From Sphingomonas ginsenosidivorax (GTDB taxonomy: Bacteria > Pseudomonadota > Alphaproteobacteria > Sphingomonadales > Sphingomonadaceae): a stretch of DNA of 64,000 bases. The translations under genes were made by a program, and so were the position numbers. Below the pieces are notes generated by a model. That model worked only from the letters and a program-made list of their open reading frames with translations. It was not told where the DNA came from and searched no databases. This document shows positions 1 to 8,917 of the stretch, piece by piece. Each line of letters begins with the position of its first letter. Within the stretch, counting starts at the first letter, position 1. The stretch covers positions 2,421,001 through 2,485,000 of the forward strand of contig NZ_VOQR01000001.1 in the NCBI RefSeq assembly GCF_007995065.1, written 5' to 3'.

Positions 1-720
1 CCCGAGGCCGCCGCGCTGAAACAGGCGCTGATCGACGAGGGGCTCTGGTCGCAATATCTCGAGGTCGCGATCGGACCCGACGCGGAGATCTTCACCAAGT
101 CGCCCGTACTCTCGACCGTCGGTTGGGGCGCCGAGGTCGGCATCCGGTCGGACTCGAGCTGGAACAACCCCGAGCCCGAGGTCGTGCTGCTGGTTGATCC
201 TGCAGGCCGCGCGGTCGGTGCGACTCTCGGCAACGACGTCAATCTGCGCGATTTCGAGGGGCGCTCGGCGCTGCTGCTCGGCAAGGCGAAGGACAACAAT
301 GCGTCCTGTTCGCTCGGCGCGTTCGTCCGGCTGTTCGACGACGACTTCACGATGGACGACGTCCGCGGGGCGGAGATCTCGCTGCGGATCGAGGGCACCG
401 ACGGCTACACGCTCGACGGCGCCAGCTCGATGAACCAGATCAGCCGCGATCCCGAGGAACTGGTCCGCCAGTCGCTCAGCGAGCATCACTATCCCGACGG
501 CTTCGTCCTGTTCCTCGGCACGCTGTTCGCCCCGACGCAGGACCGCGACGTCCCCGGCCAGGGCTTCACGCACAAGGTCGGCGACACGGTCGCGATCGCC
601 ACGCCCCGGCTCGGACGCCTCGTCAACGCCGTGACCACGTCGAAGGCCGCAGCCCCCTGGACGTTCGGCCTGAGCGCGCTGATCCGCAACCTCGCCGCGC
701 GCGGCCTGTTGTCCGCATGA
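1..720 (+). CDS. xylX: 2-keto-3-deoxy-D-xylonate dehydratase (FAH family), 5' end missing
   Basis: The gene is open from base 1 and its start lies outside the window; 239 codons remain. It belongs to the fumarylacetoacetate hydrolase superfamily. The stretch around SSWNNPEPEVVLLVDPAG, followed by GATLGNDVNLRDFEGRSALL and a C-terminal GQGFTHKVGD, closely resembles Caulobacter XylX. XylX dehydrates 2-keto-3-deoxy-D-xylonate to alpha-ketoglutarate semialdehyde in the Weimberg pathway. The next gene is a D-xylose dehydrogenase whose possible ATG overlaps this stop codon (ATGA), which supports the assignment. The L-arabinonate counterpart is the main alternative, because both substrates give the same keto-deoxy acid type. 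Confidence 0.82.
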   Translation, partial: PEAAALKQALIDEGLWSQYLEVAIGPDAEIFTKSPVLSTVGWGAEVGIRSDSSWNNPEPEVVLLVDPAGRAVGATLGNDVNLRDFEGRSALLLGKAKDNNASCSLGAFVRLFDDDFTMDDVRGAEISLRIEGTDGYTLDGASSMNQISRDPEELVRQSLSEHHYPDGFVLFLGTLFAPTQDRDVPGQGFTHKVGDTVAIATPRLGRLVNAVTTSKAAAPWTFGLSALIRNLAARGLLSA

Positions 721-740
721 CCTTGATACCGGAGACCCAA

Positions 741-1505
741 GTGACCGACACCCGCGCGCGCTACCCGTCCCTGCGCGACAAGCGCGTGATCGTCAGCGGC
801 GGCGGGTCGGGAATCGGCGCGGGCCTGGTCGAGGCGTTCGCGCGCCAGGGCGCCAGGGTCGCGTTCGTCGACGTCGCCGCAGACGCGAGCCATGCGCTGA
901 TCGAAACGCTCGTTGGCGTCGCACACACGCCCGTTTTCCGCCCGCTCGACCTGACCGATCTCGACGCGCTGTCCCGGGTGTTCGCCGAGCTGCAAGCCGA
1001 ACTCGGCGGCTGCGACGTGCTGATCAACAACGCCGCCAACGACGACCGCCACACCGTCGACGAGGTCACGCCTACCTATTGGGACGAGCGGATGAACGTC
1101 AATCTGCGCCACCAGTTCTTCGCGGCACAGGCGGTGATCCCCGCAATGAAGGCGGCGGGCGGCGGATCGATCCTCAATTTCGGGTCGATCAGCTGGCATC
1201 TCGGCCTCCCCGAACTGATCCTGTACCAAACCGCCAAGGCCGCGATCGAAGGCCTGACGCGCAGCCTCGCGCGCGATCTCGGACGCGACAATATCCGCGT
1301 CAACGCGATCATCCCCGGCAACGTGAAGACGCCGCGCCAGGAGAAATGGTACACCCCCGAGGGCGAGGCCGAGATCGTTGCCGCGCAATGCCTGGACGGC
1401 CGTATCCTCCCCGCCGACATCGCCGCGCTCGCGCTGTTCCTGGCGTCGGACGACGCGCGGATGTGCACCGCGCACAATTACTGGATGGATGCCGGCTGGC
1501 GTTGA
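741..1505 (+). CDS. xylB: NAD-dependent D-xylose 1-dehydrogenase (SDR family)
   Basis: Classical short-chain dehydrogenase of about 254 residues. It has a Rossmann motif GGGSGIG near residues 20-26, NNAANDD, the active-site Ser in FGSISWH and a Tyr-x3-Lys (YQTAK). The C-terminal segment PGNVKTPRQEKWYTPEGEAE is nearly that of Caulobacter XylB, which oxidises D-xylose to xylonolactone. I chose GTG 741 because GGAGA at 731-735 is well spaced and the length matches the roughly 248-residue Caulobacter enzyme. An ATG at 717 overlapping the upstream stop is the alternative and would add eight residues. The symbol follows Caulobacter usage and must not be confused with xylulokinase, also called xylB. 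Confidence 0.9.
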   Translation: MTDTRARYPSLRDKRVIVSGGGSGIGAGLVEAFARQGARVAFVDVAADASHALIETLVGVAHTPVFRPLDLTDLDALSRVFAELQAELGGCDVLINNAANDDRHTVDEVTPTYWDERMNVNLRHQFFAAQAVIPAMKAAGGGSILNFGSISWHLGLPELILYQTAKAAIEGLTRSLARDLGRDNIRVNAIIPGNVKTPRQEKWYTPEGEAEIVAAQCLDGRILPADIAALALFLASDDARMCTAHNYWMDAGWR

Positions 1506-1550
1506 ATCGGTAACGCGCGGGCCGCTTGCTAGATGATCGCAGGCTTTCTA

Positions 1551-1564
1551 TGGTAGCGCTATCC
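1551..1564. promoter_or_regulatory. Operator-like site, TGGTAGCGCTATCC
   Basis: The palindromic core TAGCGCTA lies 56 bases before the GH43 start codon. The 11-base string TGGTAGCGCTA recurs exactly at 6413, just before the secreted esterase gene. The pattern is typical of LacI-family operators and resembles the xylose-regulon operator of Caulobacter. No LacI-family gene is in the window; the nearest regulator is the GntR/FCD gene at 5599. Confidence 0.55.
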
Positions 1565-1619
1565 GGCGCATTGCTGCGTCACAGCCTCGTCAGAAGGCGA
1601 CATTAGGAAGGACCCGCAG

Positions 1620-2732
1620 ATGCGCTTTACCCTTGCCCTCACGCTGGCCGGCGCGGCGATCACCGCCTCGGGCACGATCGCGATCGCGCAGCATTCGGCA
1701 CCCGCGTCGAAGGAACCGCGCAGCCCCGAAGGCAAGCGCTATCTGTCGCAACCTTTGGTCACCAGCATCTACACGGCCGACCCCTCCGCGCACGTCTTCA
1801 ACGGCAAGATCTACGTCTACCCGAGCCACGACATCGACGTGAAGATCGCCGACGACGATCTCGGCAACCAATATGCGATGCGCGACTACCGCGTGCTGAG
1901 CATGGACCGCATCGGCGGGCCGGTGACGGTCAACCCCGTCGCGCTCGACGTGAAGGACGTGCCCTGGGCGTCGCAGCAGATGTGGGCCCCCGACGCGGCC
2001 TACAAGAACGGCACCTACTTCCTCTACTTCCCGGTCCGCGACAAACAGCTCGACAAGAACGGCCTCGGCACGTTCCGCATCGGCGTCGCCACCTCGAAGA
2101 GCCCGACCGGCCCGTTCAAGGCCGATCCGAAACCGATCGCCGGCAGCTATTCGATGGACCCGGCGGTGTTCACCGACGCAGACGGCAAGAGCTACATGTA
2201 TTTCGGCGGCATCTGGGGCGGCCAGCTGCAGCGCTGGGCAACGGGCACGTTCGACCCCAACGGCTCCGACACCGATCTCGGCAAGGACGACCAGCCCGCG
2301 CTGTCGGGGAAGATCGCGCGACTGAACCCCGACATGAAGAGCTTCGCCGAGGCCCCACGCGACGTCCAGATCCTCGACGAGGCCGGCAAGCCCGTGCTCG
2401 GCGGCGACCATGAGAAGCGCTTCTTCGAGGCGTCGTGGGTCTTCACGCGCGGCGGCAAATATTACTACACCTACTCGACCGGCGACACGCACTTCCTCAA
2501 CTACGCGACCGGCGACAACCCCTACGGGCCGTTCACCTACAAGGGCCATATCCTCAAGCCCGTACAGGGCTGGACCAGCCACCATTCGATCATCGAATGG
2601 AACAAGAAATGGTGGCTGTTCTACGCGGACACGCAGCTGAGCAACAAGAACCACCTGCGCAACGTCAAGGTCACCGAGCTGAAGTTCGCGGCCGACGGCT
2701 CGATCCCGACCATCGATCCGTTCGTCAACTGA
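1620..2732 (+). CDS. Secreted glycoside hydrolase family 43 protein (beta-xylosidase / arabinofuranosidase type)
   Basis: 370 residues with a signal peptide (cleavage likely after AIA at residue 23). It has the five-bladed propeller motifs of GH43. Asp54 in YTADPSAHVF is the likely base, Asp180 in SMDPAVFTDADGKSYMYFGG the pKa modulator, and Glu270 in RFFEASWVF the acid. The family removes xylose or arabinose from xylo-oligosaccharides, and this protein would act in the periplasm or outside the cell. Its stop codon overlaps the ATG of the xylulokinase gene (ATGA), so the two are translationally coupled, consistent with release and use of pentose in one operon. Exact substrate cannot be decided from sequence. 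Confidence 0.88.
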   Translation: MRFTLALTLAGAAITASGTIAIAQHSAPASKEPRSPEGKRYLSQPLVTSIYTADPSAHVFNGKIYVYPSHDIDVKIADDDLGNQYAMRDYRVLSMDRIGGPVTVNPVALDVKDVPWASQQMWAPDAAYKNGTYFLYFPVRDKQLDKNGLGTFRIGVATSKSPTGPFKADPKPIAGSYSMDPAVFTDADGKSYMYFGGIWGGQLQRWATGTFDPNGSDTDLGKDDQPALSGKIARLNPDMKSFAEAPRDVQILDEAGKPVLGGDHEKRFFEASWVFTRGGKYYYTYSTGDTHFLNYATGDNPYGPFTYKGHILKPVQGWTSHHSIIEWNKKWWLFYADTQLSNKNHLRNVKVTELKFAADGSIPTIDPFVN

Positions 2733-4177
2733 TGTTCCTCGGAATCGATATCGGCACGTCGGGCGTCAAGGCCGTGGTGCTCGACCAGGCCGGCAGCGTC
2801 GTCGGCCAGGGCACCGCCGCGCTGACCGTCCAGCGCCCCCACCCGCTCTGGTCCGAACAGGATCCCGATGCGTGGTGGCGCGCGACCACCGCCGCGGTGC
2901 AGGCGATCGACCCCGCGGTCCGCCGCTCGGTCCGCGGCGTCGGGCTGGCCGGGCAGATGCACGGCGCGACCCTGCTCGACGCCGACGACCGCCCGCTGCG
3001 CCCCGCGATCCTGTGGAACGACGGCCGCAGCTTCGCCGAATGCGAAGCAATGGAGCGCGCGGTGCCGACCCTGCGCACGATCGCGGGTAACATCGCGATG
3101 CCCGGCTTCACCGCGCCGAAACTGATCTGGGTGCGCGACCATGAGCCGGAGGTCTTCGCCAGGATCGCCACCGTGCTGCTGCCCAAGGACTATGTCCGGC
3201 TGCTGATGACCGGCGACAAGGCATCAGACCTGTCCGACAGCGCCGGCACGCTGTGGCTCGACGTCGCCGCCCGCAGCTGGAGCGACGAGCTGCTGGCGGC
3301 CTGCGGGCTGACGCAGGCGCAGATGCCGGTGCTCTACGAAGGCTCGCAGATCACCGGCACGCTGAGCGCCGAGGTCGCCGAGCTATGGGGCATGCCGCAA
3401 GTCCCCGTCGCGGCGGGCGGCGGCGACAATGCCGCGGGTGCGGTCGGCGTCGGCGTCGTCGCGGACGGCGACGCGCTGCTGTCGCTCGGCACCTCGGGCG
3501 TGATCTTCGTCGCGACCAGGGAGTTCCGCCCCAACGCCGACAGCGCGGTCCACGCCTTCTGCCACGCGCTGCCCGGCATGTGGCACCAGATGTCGGTCCA
3601 CCTCTCGGCCGCGTCGTGCATCGACTGGGTCGCGCGGATCACCGGCGCGAGCGGCCCCGCCGAACTGTTCGCGCGCGCCGAAGCCGCCGGCCCCGCGAGC
3701 GGCCCCGAACTCTTCCTCCCCTACCTCTCGGGCGAGCGCACCCCGCACAACGATGCCGAGGTCCGCGGCGCGTTCCTCCGCCTCGACAACGACACCGACG
3801 CCGGCCGCCTGTCGCAGGCAGTGCTCGAAGGCGTCGCGTTCGCGCTCGCCGACGGCGTCGACGTGCTGCGCGAAGCCGGTACCACGATCGATCGGCTCGC
3901 GGTGATCGGCGGCGGCGCGCGGTCGCGTTACTGGGGCGAGACGCTCGCCGCGGCGATGGAAGTGGAACTCGTCTACCTCCAGGGTGGCGAGGTCGGCCCC
4001 GCGCTCGGCGCTGCCCGCCTCGCGCAGCTTGCGGTCGACGGCGGCGACCCCGCCACCGTGTGCGTCGCGCCGCCCGTCTCGCACCGCATCGCCCCCGATC
4101 CCGCGCTCGTCTCGGCGCTCGCCGAGAAGAAGGCCGCGTTTCGCCAAGCCTATCCCCGCATCACCCCCAAAGCCTAG
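2732..4177 (+). CDS. xylB: Xylulokinase (FGGY family)
   Basis: 481 residues, the usual length for the family. The N-terminal phosphate motif is [30 protein letters not shown] carries the xylulose-binding Met-His, and the C-terminal domain has [20 protein letters not shown] for ATP binding. It phosphorylates D-xylulose to xylulose 5-phosphate for the pentose phosphate pathway. The ATG overlaps the GH43 stop, and xylA follows ten bases downstream, so GH43, kinase and isomerase form one unit. A longer reading frame runs back to 2435, but that part is a shadow of the GH43 gene. Confidence 0.95.
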   Translation: MFLGIDIGTSGVKAVVLDQAGSVVGQGTAALTVQRPHPLWSEQDPDAWWRATTAAVQAIDPAVRRSVRGVGLAGQMHGATLLDADDRPLRPAILWNDGRSFAECEAMERAVPTLRTIAGNIAMPGFTAPKLIWVRDHEPEVFARIATVLLPKDYVRLLMTGDKASDLSDSAGTLWLDVAARSWSDELLAACGLTQAQMPVLYEGSQITGTLSAEVAELWGMPQVPVAAGGGDNAAGAVGVGVVADGDALLSLGTSGVIFVATREFRPNADSAVHAFCHALPGMWHQMSVHLSAASCIDWVARITGASGPAELFARAEAAGPASGPELFLPYLSGERTPHNDAEVRGAFLRLDNDTDAGRLSQAVLEGVAFALADGVDVLREAGTTIDRLAVIGGGARSRYWGETLAAAMEVELVYLQGGEVGPALGAARLAQLAVDGGDPATVCVAPPVSHRIAPDPALVSALAEKKAAFRQAYPRITPKA

Positions 4178-4187
4178 GAAGCCCCCA

Positions 4188-5495
4188 ATGTCCGACTTCT
4201 TCGCCGATATCCCCCAGATCAAATACGAAGGCCCCGACAGCAGCAACGAGCTGGCCTATCGCTATTACGACAAGACCAAGGTCGTGCTCGGCAAGACGAT
4301 GGAGGAGCATCTGCGCTTTGCCGCGTGCTTCTGGCACACCTTCTGCTGGCCCGGCTCGGACGTGTTCGGCGGTGGGACGTTCAACCGCCCCTGGCATGCC
4401 GGCGCCAACGACAGCGCTGCCGCGGCGCAGAAGCGCGAGGTCGCGTTCGAGTTCTTCCAGAAGCTCGACATCCCCTATTACTGCTTTCACGACGTCGACG
4501 TGATGGCCGACGCCGCCAACGTGGCCGAGCATCGCCGCTTCTTCGCCGAGGCCGTCGACCATCTCGAGCAGCTCCAGGCCGCAACCGGCCGGAAGCTCCT
4601 CTGGGGCACCGCCAACGCGTTCAGCCACCCGCGCTACGCCGCCGGCGCGTCGACCAATCCCGATCCCGAAGTGTTCGCCTTCGCCGCGATGCAGGTCCGC
4701 GACGCGCTCGAGGCGACGCATCGCCTGGGCGGCCAGAACTACGTGCTGTGGGGCGGTCGCGAAGGCTATGAGACTCTGCTCAACACCGACATGAAGCGCG
4801 AGCTCGACAATTTCGGCCGCTTCCTCAGCCTGGTCGTCGAGCACAAGCACAAGATCGGCTTTACCGGCACGATCCTGATCGAACCCAAGCCGCACGAGCC
4901 GACCAAGCACCAGTACGACTTCGACACCGCGACCGTGTACGGTTTCCTCAAGCGCTACGGCCTCGAGAACGACGTGCGCGTCAACATCGAGGCGAACCAC
5001 GCGACGTTGTCGGGCCACACCTTCGAACACGAGATCGCCACTGCGAATGCACTGGGCATCTTCGGTTCGATCGACGCCAACCGCGGCGACCCGCAAAATG
5101 GGTGGGACACCGACCAGTTCCCCAACTCGGTCGAGGAACTGACGCTCGCGATGATCGAGATCCTGCGCGGGGGCGGCTTCACCACCGGCGGGTTCAACTT
5201 CGACGCCAAGGTGCGGCGCCAGAGCGTCGACGCAGCCGACCTGTTCTACGGCCATGTCGGCGGCATCGACGTCGTCGCCAAGGGGCTGCTCGCCGCCGCC
5301 GCGATCATCGAGGACGGCCGCGTCGATGCGATCAAGGCCAAGCGCTATGCCGGCTGGGACGGCGATTTCGGCGGTACGATCGGCGGGCTCGACTTGGCCG
5401 GCATCGCCGACCTGGCGGTCGAGCGCGGCATCGATCCGCAGCCGGTCTCGGGCCAGCAGGAGCGGATCGAGAATCTCATCAACCGCTTCCTCTGA
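4188..5495 (+). CDS. xylA: Xylose isomerase
   Basis: 435 residues, a class II xylose isomerase by length. Characteristic segments are [18 protein letters not shown], the catalytic His in [25 protein letters not shown], the metal-binding Glu/His in [17 protein letters not shown] and [19 protein letters not shown]. It converts D-xylose to D-xylulose in the cytoplasm. An AGGAAG ribosome site lies just before ATG 4188. It ends the operon with the GH43 and kinase genes; a strong hairpin follows ten bases after the stop. Confidence 0.97.
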   Translation: MSDFFADIPQIKYEGPDSSNELAYRYYDKTKVVLGKTMEEHLRFAACFWHTFCWPGSDVFGGGTFNRPWHAGANDSAAAAQKREVAFEFFQKLDIPYYCFHDVDVMADAANVAEHRRFFAEAVDHLEQLQAATGRKLLWGTANAFSHPRYAAGASTNPDPEVFAFAAMQVRDALEATHRLGGQNYVLWGGREGYETLLNTDMKRELDNFGRFLSLVVEHKHKIGFTGTILIEPKPHEPTKHQYDFDTATVYGFLKRYGLENDVRVNIEANHATLSGHTFEHEIATANALGIFGSIDANRGDPQNGWDTDQFPNSVEELTLAMIEILRGGGFTTGGFNFDAKVRRQSVDAADLFYGHVGGIDVVAKGLLAAAAIIEDGRVDAIKAKRYAGWDGDFGGTIGGLDLAGIADLAVERGIDPQPVSGQQERIENLINRFL

Positions 5496-5504
5496 CCGAC
5501 CGCG

Positions 5505-5536
5505 GGTGTCGCGACCCCCAACCGGGTCGCGACGCC
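5505..5536 (+). terminator. Hairpin after xylA, probable terminator
   Basis: A 13-base stem (GTCGCGACCC paired with GGGTCGCGAC, extended by a G-T wobble and two G-C pairs) with a six-base loop. No clean T run follows (only CTTTG), so termination may be weak or need Rho. Confidence 0.5.
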
Positions 5537-5598
5537 TGCCGATCTTTGTCGTTCCACGAACATCGCGCGACTGTTACGCCTGATGTCGGGAGCCCATC

Positions 5599-6375
5599 AT
5601 GACAAAGCCGACCGCCGACCCGACTGACGCCCTGAGCGATGCCCCAAGCGACGGGGCGCCGGCACCTCGGGTACCGCGCGGGACCGGTCGGCGGCTCCAC
5701 GGCGCGATCGCCAACAAGCTGGGCACAGCGATCCTGTCGGGCGAATACAAGCCCGGCGACATCCTGTCCGGCGAAGTCGCCTTCTCCGAAGCGCTCGACG
5801 TCTCGCGCAGCGCCTACCGCGAGGCGGTACAGGTCCTGACCGCCAAGGGCCTGGTCGAAAGCCGTCCCAAGACCGGCACCCGCGTGCTGCCGCGCAATCG
5901 CTGGAACCTGCTCGACCCCGACGTGCTCGCCTGGGCGTTCGGCGGCGAACCCGACATCGCGCTCGTCCGCGGGCTGTTCGAACTGCGCGCGATCGTCGAA
6001 CCCGCCGCAGCCGCGCTCGCCGCAGAACGCCGCGACCGCGCCGACCTGACGACCATGAAGGAGGCGCTCGCGGCGATGCGCCGCCATACGCTCGCGACCG
6101 AAGCGGGACGCGCTGCCGACCGCGAGTTCCACGACGCCGTCCTGAGCGCGACGCGCAACGATGCGCTGGTGGTGCTCAGCGCGAGCATCGGCGCCGCGGT
6201 GAACTGGACGACGCAGTTCAAGCAGCGCGCCAAGGTCCTCCCGCGCAACCCCATCCCCGACCATGTCCGCGTCTACGACGCCATCGCGGCCGGCGATCCG
6301 CTCGCCGCGAACACCGCGATGCGCGCACTGGTCGATCTGGCGTTCGACGACACGCAGCTTGCGATGGCGCGCTAA
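5599..6375 (+). CDS. GntR/FCD-family transcriptional regulator
   Basis: 258 residues. An acidic, Pro/Ala-rich N-terminus (about 25 residues) precedes a winged-helix domain: GTAILSGEYKPGDILSGE, SRSAYREAVQVLTAKGLVES and RPKTGTRVLPR. A helical FCD ligand-binding domain starts near residue 115 with ALVRGLFELRAIVEPAAAALAA. FadR-subfamily proteins of this kind often sense sugar acids such as uronates, gluconates or xylonate. Lying between xylA and the esterase gene, it is a candidate local regulator of the pentose genes. The TAGCGCTA sites nearby look more LacI-like than the usual GntR/FCD operator, so whether it binds them is open. Confidence 0.85.
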   Translation: MTKPTADPTDALSDAPSDGAPAPRVPRGTGRRLHGAIANKLGTAILSGEYKPGDILSGEVAFSEALDVSRSAYREAVQVLTAKGLVESRPKTGTRVLPRNRWNLLDPDVLAWAFGGEPDIALVRGLFELRAIVEPAAAALAAERRDRADLTTMKEALAAMRRHTLATEAGRAADREFHDAVLSATRNDALVVLSASIGAAVNWTTQFKQRAKVLPRNPIPDHVRVYDAIAAGDPLAANTAMRALVDLAFDDTQLAMAR

Positions 6376-6412
6376 GCCCACCATCGCCGCTCGACGGCAA
6401 CCCATTGCGCGG

Positions 6413-6426
6413 TGGTAGCGCTAACT
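6413..6426. promoter_or_regulatory. Operator-like site, TGGTAGCGCTAACT
   Basis: Second copy of the 11-base string TGGTAGCGCTA also found at 1551, here 42 bases before the esterase start codon. The two sites link the GH43-xylulokinase-xylA operon and the esterase gene in one regulon by inference. Confidence 0.55.
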
Positions 6427-6467
6427 ATAGTTCTCCTCAAACAACGATAAAACAGGGGAGAGCGATA

Positions 6468-7415
6468 ATGATTCGCACGATGGGGATGACGCAGGTCCGC
6501 CGGCGTTTCGGCCGCGCTCTGCTGCGGCTTGTGGGATGCGCGCTGACCCTCGGGACCGTGACGCCGGCGACCGCACAGACCGACAAGATGACCGCGATAG
6601 CGATCCCGGCTCAGTCCGCCGCGATCGTGCTTGGTACCGGTCCGCTGCCGAACGCCGCTGCCCCCGAGAGCTGGCACAGCCAATATGGCAGCGTCTTTGC
6701 CCGCAACGTCGTGGTCGCGACGCTCACGCCCTTCCTCCCCGATCCGGCCAGGGCGAACGGCACCGCGGTGGTCGTGGCGCCGGGCGGCGGGTTCCAGACG
6801 CTGTCGATGGAGAATGAAGGCTGGGACGTCGCGCGCGCGCTCGCCGCCAGGGGCGTCGCCGCGTTCGTGCTGAAATACCGCCTCAACCAAACGCCTGCGG
6901 ACCTCGCGACGTTCGCCCGCCCGCGCGCCGGCCCGCCGATGCCGCGCCCGACACCCGAAGCGATGATGGCGAACCTCGCGCCCCAGATCGCCGACGCGCG
7001 CGCGGCGTTCGCGCTGATCCGCACGCGTGCCGGCGAATGGCATGTCGACCCTGCCCGCATCGGCATGGTCGGCTTCTCCGCCGGTGCGATGCTGACGATG
7101 GCGACGACCGTGAACGGGCAGGACGCCAGGCCCGCCTTCATCGGCAACATCTACGGCCCGCTGTCGGCGATGACCGTTCCCGCCGACGCGCCGCCGATGT
7201 TCGTCGCGCTGGCCGCCGACGATCCGCTGTTCGGCAATGCCGGCTACGGCCTGATCGACAGCTGGCGCGCCGCGAAGCGCCCGGTCGAGTTCCACCTGTT
7301 CGAACAGGGCGGCCACGGCTTCGGCATGTACCCCAAGGCGACGACCAGCACCGGCTGGTTCGAGGCGTTCGCGCGCTGGATGGACATGCACGGCTGGCTC
7401 AGGCGCCCGCGCTGA
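6468..7415 (+). CDS. Secreted alpha/beta hydrolase, probable (acetyl)xylan esterase
   Basis: 315 residues from ATG 6468, chosen for the AGGGGAG ribosome site eight bases upstream and because the signal peptide (about residues 18-37, ending TPATAQ) then sits near the N-terminus. The fold is that of the BD-FAE/acetyl xylan esterase group: oxyanion loop VVVAPGGGFQTLSMENEGWD, nucleophile Ser204 in VGFSAGAM, acid Asp251 or Asp252 in LAADDPLF and His283 in GGHGFGMY. It probably deacetylates xylan or removes ferulate in the periplasm. The operator shared with the GH43 operon supports a xylan role; exact substrate is unknown. Confidence 0.75.
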   Translation: MIRTMGMTQVRRRFGRALLRLVGCALTLGTVTPATAQTDKMTAIAIPAQSAAIVLGTGPLPNAAAPESWHSQYGSVFARNVVVATLTPFLPDPARANGTAVVVAPGGGFQTLSMENEGWDVARALAARGVAAFVLKYRLNQTPADLATFARPRAGPPMPRPTPEAMMANLAPQIADARAAFALIRTRAGEWHVDPARIGMVGFSAGAMLTMATTVNGQDARPAFIGNIYGPLSAMTVPADAPPMFVALAADDPLFGNAGYGLIDSWRAAKRPVEFHLFEQGGHGFGMYPKATTSTGWFEAFARWMDMHGWLRRPR

Positions 7416-7429
7416 CCGCGGCGCCCGTA

Positions 7430-8326
7430 TCAGGCGGGCATCGCCTCCGGCGGGTCGGTCCGCGGCCGGGACAGGACCGACCCGATCGTCGCCGCAACGA
7501 CGCAGCCCATCCCGATCCATTGCAGCCCGCCCAGCCGCTCGCCGAGGATCGCGAACGCCGCCGCCGCGCCGATCGCCGGCTCCAGGCTGACGACGATCCC
7601 GAACACCTGGTTCGGCATCCGCTTCATCGCGAACATCTCGAGCGAATAGGGCAATGCGCTGCAGAAGATCGCCACGACGAACCCCGCCAGCAGCACGTGC
7701 GCGTCGAGCAGGGCAGCCCCCGCCTGCGCGATCCCCGCCGGCACCGCGATCAGCGACGCCGTACACAGTCCCAGGCAGACGATCTGCCTCTCGGGCACGC
7801 GCGCCGTCGCACGCTTGCCGACTATGATGTACAGCGCCCAGAACAGCGCCGCGGTCAGCGCGAAGCCGACCCCCACCGGATCGACCGGATGCCCCGACGC
7901 CCCCGGCAGCACCAGCGCGACGATCCCCGCGGCGGCGAGCGCCACCCAGACCAGGTCGAACCGCGATCGCGAATAGGCGACCGCGACGCCCAGCGGCCCG
8001 AGAAACTCGATCGCGATCGCGACACCCAACGGCAGCCGCGCCAGCGCGGCGTAGAAGCTGAGGTTCATGCAGGCGAGCACGACGCCGTACCCGATCACGA
8101 CGCGTGCCTGCCCCGCGTCGAGCCGCCACCGCCAGGGCCGCTGCACCGCGATCAGCAGCAGCGCCGACAACCCGATCCGCAGCGCGGTCATCCCCGCCGG
8201 TCCCGCGACCCCGAACAGCGTCTTGGCGAACGACGTACCCACGCACAGCGAGATCATCGACAGCACCAACGCCGCAAACGGCCCGACCACGCTCGCAGTG
8301 CCGCTACGGTCCGGCACGCCGCTCAC
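7430..8326 (-). CDS. EamA-family (RhtA-like) metabolite exporter
   Basis: 298 residues, almost entirely hydrophobic, with about ten transmembrane helices in two EamA repeats. Typical RhtA-like segments include GTSFAKTLFGVAGPAGMTALR, LPLGVAIAIEFLGPLGVAVA and SLEPAIGAAAAFAILGERL. Relatives export threonine and homoserine. The GTG start overlaps the stop of cobU (GTGA), so it is probably translated from the cobU message. A link with corrinoid metabolism through threonine, the precursor of the aminopropanol linker, is tempting but unproven. Confidence 0.85.
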   Translation of the reverse strand: MSGVPDRSGTASVVGPFAALVLSMISLCVGTSFAKTLFGVAGPAGMTALRIGLSALLLIAVQRPWRWRLDAGQARVVIGYGVVLACMNLSFYAALARLPLGVAIAIEFLGPLGVAVAYSRSRFDLVWVALAAAGIVALVLPGASGHPVDPVGVGFALTAALFWALYIIVGKRATARVPERQIVCLGLCTASLIAVPAGIAQAGAALLDAHVLLAGFVVAIFCSALPYSLEMFAMKRMPNQVFGIVVSLEPAIGAAAAFAILGERLGGLQWIGMGCVVAATIGSVLSRPRTDPPEAMPA

Positions 8327-8844
8327 TTCAACCTCAGCGGCAACCCGGCCGCGACCAGGTCGACCCGGTCGACGACCGCCGCCACTCGCTGGTTAAGGAT
8401 CCCCGCGACATCGCGAAACCGCCGCGCCAGTGCATTGTCGGGGACGATCCCGTAGCCGACCTCATTCGACACGAAGACGATCCGCGCGGACGCCGCGTCG
8501 ATCGCCGCCACCAGCGCATCGGTCGCCGCGTCGATGTCGTGATCGCCGAGCAGCAGGTTCGACACCCACAAGGTCAGGCAGTCGACCAGCATCACCCGGT
8601 CCGCACCATCCGCCGTCCGGATCGCCTCCGCGAGCGCCAGCGGCGCCTCGACCGTCTGCCAGCGCGAATCGCGGTCGTCCCGGTGCCGCGCGATCCGGTC
8701 GCGCATCTCGCCATCGAACGCCTGCGCGGTCGCGATGAAGACGTGCATGCCTACGAAGGCCTCGGCAAGCCGCTGCGCATGCCGGCTCTTCCCCGATCGC
8801 GCGCCGCCCAGCACCAGCCAGGTGCGAGAACCGACCTCGTCCAT
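8323..8844 (-). CDS. cobU: Bifunctional adenosylcobinamide kinase / adenosylcobinamide-phosphate guanylyltransferase
   Basis: 173 residues from ATG 8844. The P-loop is LVLGGARSGKSRHAQ at the N-terminus. IATAQAFDGEMRDRIARHR contains the conserved His that accepts GMP, and VMLVDCLTLWVSNLL and FVSNEVGYGIVPD complete the family signature. It phosphorylates adenosylcobinamide and adds GMP to give adenosylcobinamide-GDP for CobS. It diverges from cobD with only 73 bases between them, so both promoters must lie in that short space or read across it. A longer frame extends upstream, but the similarity begins at this ATG. Confidence 0.95.
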   Translation of the reverse strand: MDEVGSRTWLVLGGARSGKSRHAQRLAEAFVGMHVFIATAQAFDGEMRDRIARHRDDRDSRWQTVEAPLALAEAIRTADGADRVMLVDCLTLWVSNLLLGDHDIDAATDALVAAIDAASARIVFVSNEVGYGIVPDNALARRFRDVAGILNQRVAAVVDRVDLVAAGLPLRLK

Positions 8845-8917
8845 TGTGTCTTTACCCTTGTCCCGCCGCCGTCGATTGGCGATGGCGGCGAATGATCGAC
8901 AAGTCGAGGTCCCCCGG

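Noticed and set aside
2435..2731. N-terminal extension of xylulokinase
   Set aside because: This part is an out-of-frame reading of the GH43 gene; the kinase motif begins at ATG 2732.
6372..8246. 624-codon minus-strand frame across the esterase and exporter genes
   Set aside because: It crosses two well-supported genes in other frames and reads as low-complexity Arg/Gly/Ala protein.
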